This document shows positions 5,535 through 6,081 of a DNA stretch of 6,081 nt, one piece after another; position 1 is the first letter of the stretch; each line of letters begins with the position of its first letter. A model generated the notes under the pieces. It searched no databases and was not told where the DNA came from. It was given only the letters and a program-made list of their open reading frames with translations. The position numbers were made by a program, and so were the translations under genes. Source of the DNA: Candidatus Woesearchaeota archaeon (GTDB taxonomy: Archaea; Nanobdellota; Nanobdellia; Woesearchaeales; DSVV01); assembly GCA_023267795.1 (NCBI GenBank), contig JAHFMP010000063.1, positions 1-6,081 of the forward strand, given 5' to 3'.

Positions 5535-6081
5535 GCACTTTTTTTATTTCTTGTTTTATTTTTCTTATCTTTCTCTTTTCTTAAAACAATTCGTATGCAA
5601 AAAAAAAATGCAGTTAACTGTACAAAGAACATCAGTAAGAACAACATTCTGAAGCCATACCAATTAACAAGGAATCCTCCAAGCACTGCAGCTATAGAAA
5701 GCAATATCATATCACCGCCATCGACAAGTGCCCATTCCTGTGCTTCTTTTCCAATGTCTTCATCACGTGCATACAACGATTTCCATGCAGGATTAAAAAT
5801 TCCATAAGCAACAGCATTAATAACCTGTACTACATATAAATGCCAGAGTTCAGAAATAAAGAGATAAGAGCCTGCACCAAGTGCAACAAAAAAATAGCCA
5901 AAGCAGAGCATCTTTCGTTTGTCTAATATCTTATCTTCGAGTTTTCCAAAAATAAATGTGACAAGTCCAGCAGTAAGCGTATATGATCCAAAGCTAGCAC
6001 CTGCATGAAAAATATTGACCCCGAGAAACTGTACAAAAACAGCATAGAGTGGAATAAATAATCCTGATCCAAAAAAGTTCA
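5531..6081 (-). CDS. MFS-like membrane transporter, possibly half-size (5' end beyond window)
   Basis: The reading frame is open to the right edge; 183 residues are visible, ending at TAA 5533-5531. Substrate is unknown. Six hydrophobic segments can be picked out: about 2-20, 29-46, the segment starting MLCFGYFF (from about 58), [18 protein letters not shown], the [15 protein letters not shown] segment, and [16 protein letters not shown]. Between segments 2 and 3 lies [12 protein letters not shown], matching major facilitator motif A (GxLaDrxGrkr), which normally joins helices 2 and 3. After segment 6 the protein ends in a very basic tail ([16 protein letters not shown]). If the first visible segment is helix 1, this is a six-helix, about 190-200 residue half transporter, as I recall for some small-genome archaea and bacteria; alternatively it is the C-terminal half of a 12-helix protein. 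KEAQEWAL after segment 4 is a distinctive conserved-looking stretch. A T10 run falls in the end of segment 6. Confidence 0.85.
   Translation of the reverse strand, partial: NFFGSGLFIPLYAVFVQFLGVNIFHAGASFGSYTLTAGLVTFIFGKLEDKILDKRKMLCFGYFFVALGAGSYLFISELWHLYVVQVINAVAYGIFNPAWKSLYARDEDIGKEAQEWALVDGGDMILLSIAAVLGGFLVNWYGFRMLFLLMFFVQLTAFFFCIRIVLRKEKDKKNKTRNKKSA
5539..5582 (+). terminator. Candidate T-tract terminator of hppA
   Basis: Starting 5 bases past the hppA stop, the plus strand is almost pure pyrimidine with T7 (5539-5545), T4, T5 and further T-rich runs up to 5582. This fits an archaeal intrinsic terminator, which needs only a U-rich tract. The same bases encode the lysine/arginine-rich C-terminal tail of the opposing MFS gene, so one sequence may serve both roles. 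Confidence 0.55.
5599..5608 (-). repeat. T10 homopolymer in the MFS coding strand
   Basis: On the minus strand ten consecutive T bases encode the end of membrane segment 6 (GCA TTT TTT TTT TGC, Ala-Phe-Phe-Phe-Cys), about 65 bases before the stop. Such runs are prone to replication or transcription slippage, and U-rich RNA can provoke archaeal termination. A slip would alter only the last residues and the basic tail. Confidence 0.8.

Overview
The window looks like a compact, AT-rich archaeal chromosome segment, most plausibly from a DPANN lineage of the Woesearchaeota/Pacearchaeota kind. Three things point there. Archaeal TATA boxes (TTTAAATAT or TTATATATC) sit about 25-31 bases upstream of start codons, and two of those promoters predict leaderless mRNAs. 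A small membrane-anchored protein carries a cysteine-rich C-x-DTDG...EYxC...GxC domain that I associate, from memory, with DPANN proteomes. The remaining proteins (DNA gyrase A, acetate kinase, K+-dependent membrane pyrophosphatase, a short MFS-like protein) fit a fermentative archaeon with many bacterial-type genes. This lineage call is inference, not proof.

Layout, left to right: gyrA (minus strand, 3' end cut by the window edge); a 181-bp divergent intergenic region with a perfect 17-bp inverted repeat placed symmetrically between two TATA boxes; a 128-residue single-pass Cys-rich protein (plus); acetate kinase ackA (minus), whose stop lies 6 bp from the previous stop; a 134-bp divergent promoter region; the membrane-bound ion-pumping pyrophosphatase hppA (plus); and an MFS-like membrane protein (minus, 5' end cut by the window edge), whose stop codon overlaps the hppA stop within a single TTAA.

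The five genes alternate strictly in strand, so each is probably its own transcription unit. The two 5'-5' junctions each hold a pair of back-to-back promoters. The two 3'-3' junctions have essentially no spacer, and T-rich terminator-like tracts on the plus strand fall inside lysine-rich C-terminal codons of the opposing gene. Functionally, AckA would exchange acetyl phosphate/ADP with acetate/ATP while HppA turns pyrophosphate hydrolysis into an ion gradient. Their shared divergent promoter region suggests joint control of substrate-level and membrane energy conservation. Gyrase sets DNA supercoiling, and the repeat in its promoter could be a supercoiling-sensitive or regulator-bound element.

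I saw no RNA genes, CRISPR arrays, insertion sequences or complete novel multi-gene system. The most interesting items are the inverted repeat in the gyrA divergent promoter, the terminator/lysine-tail overlaps, the possibly half-size MFS protein with a T10 tract, and the Cys-rich surface protein.
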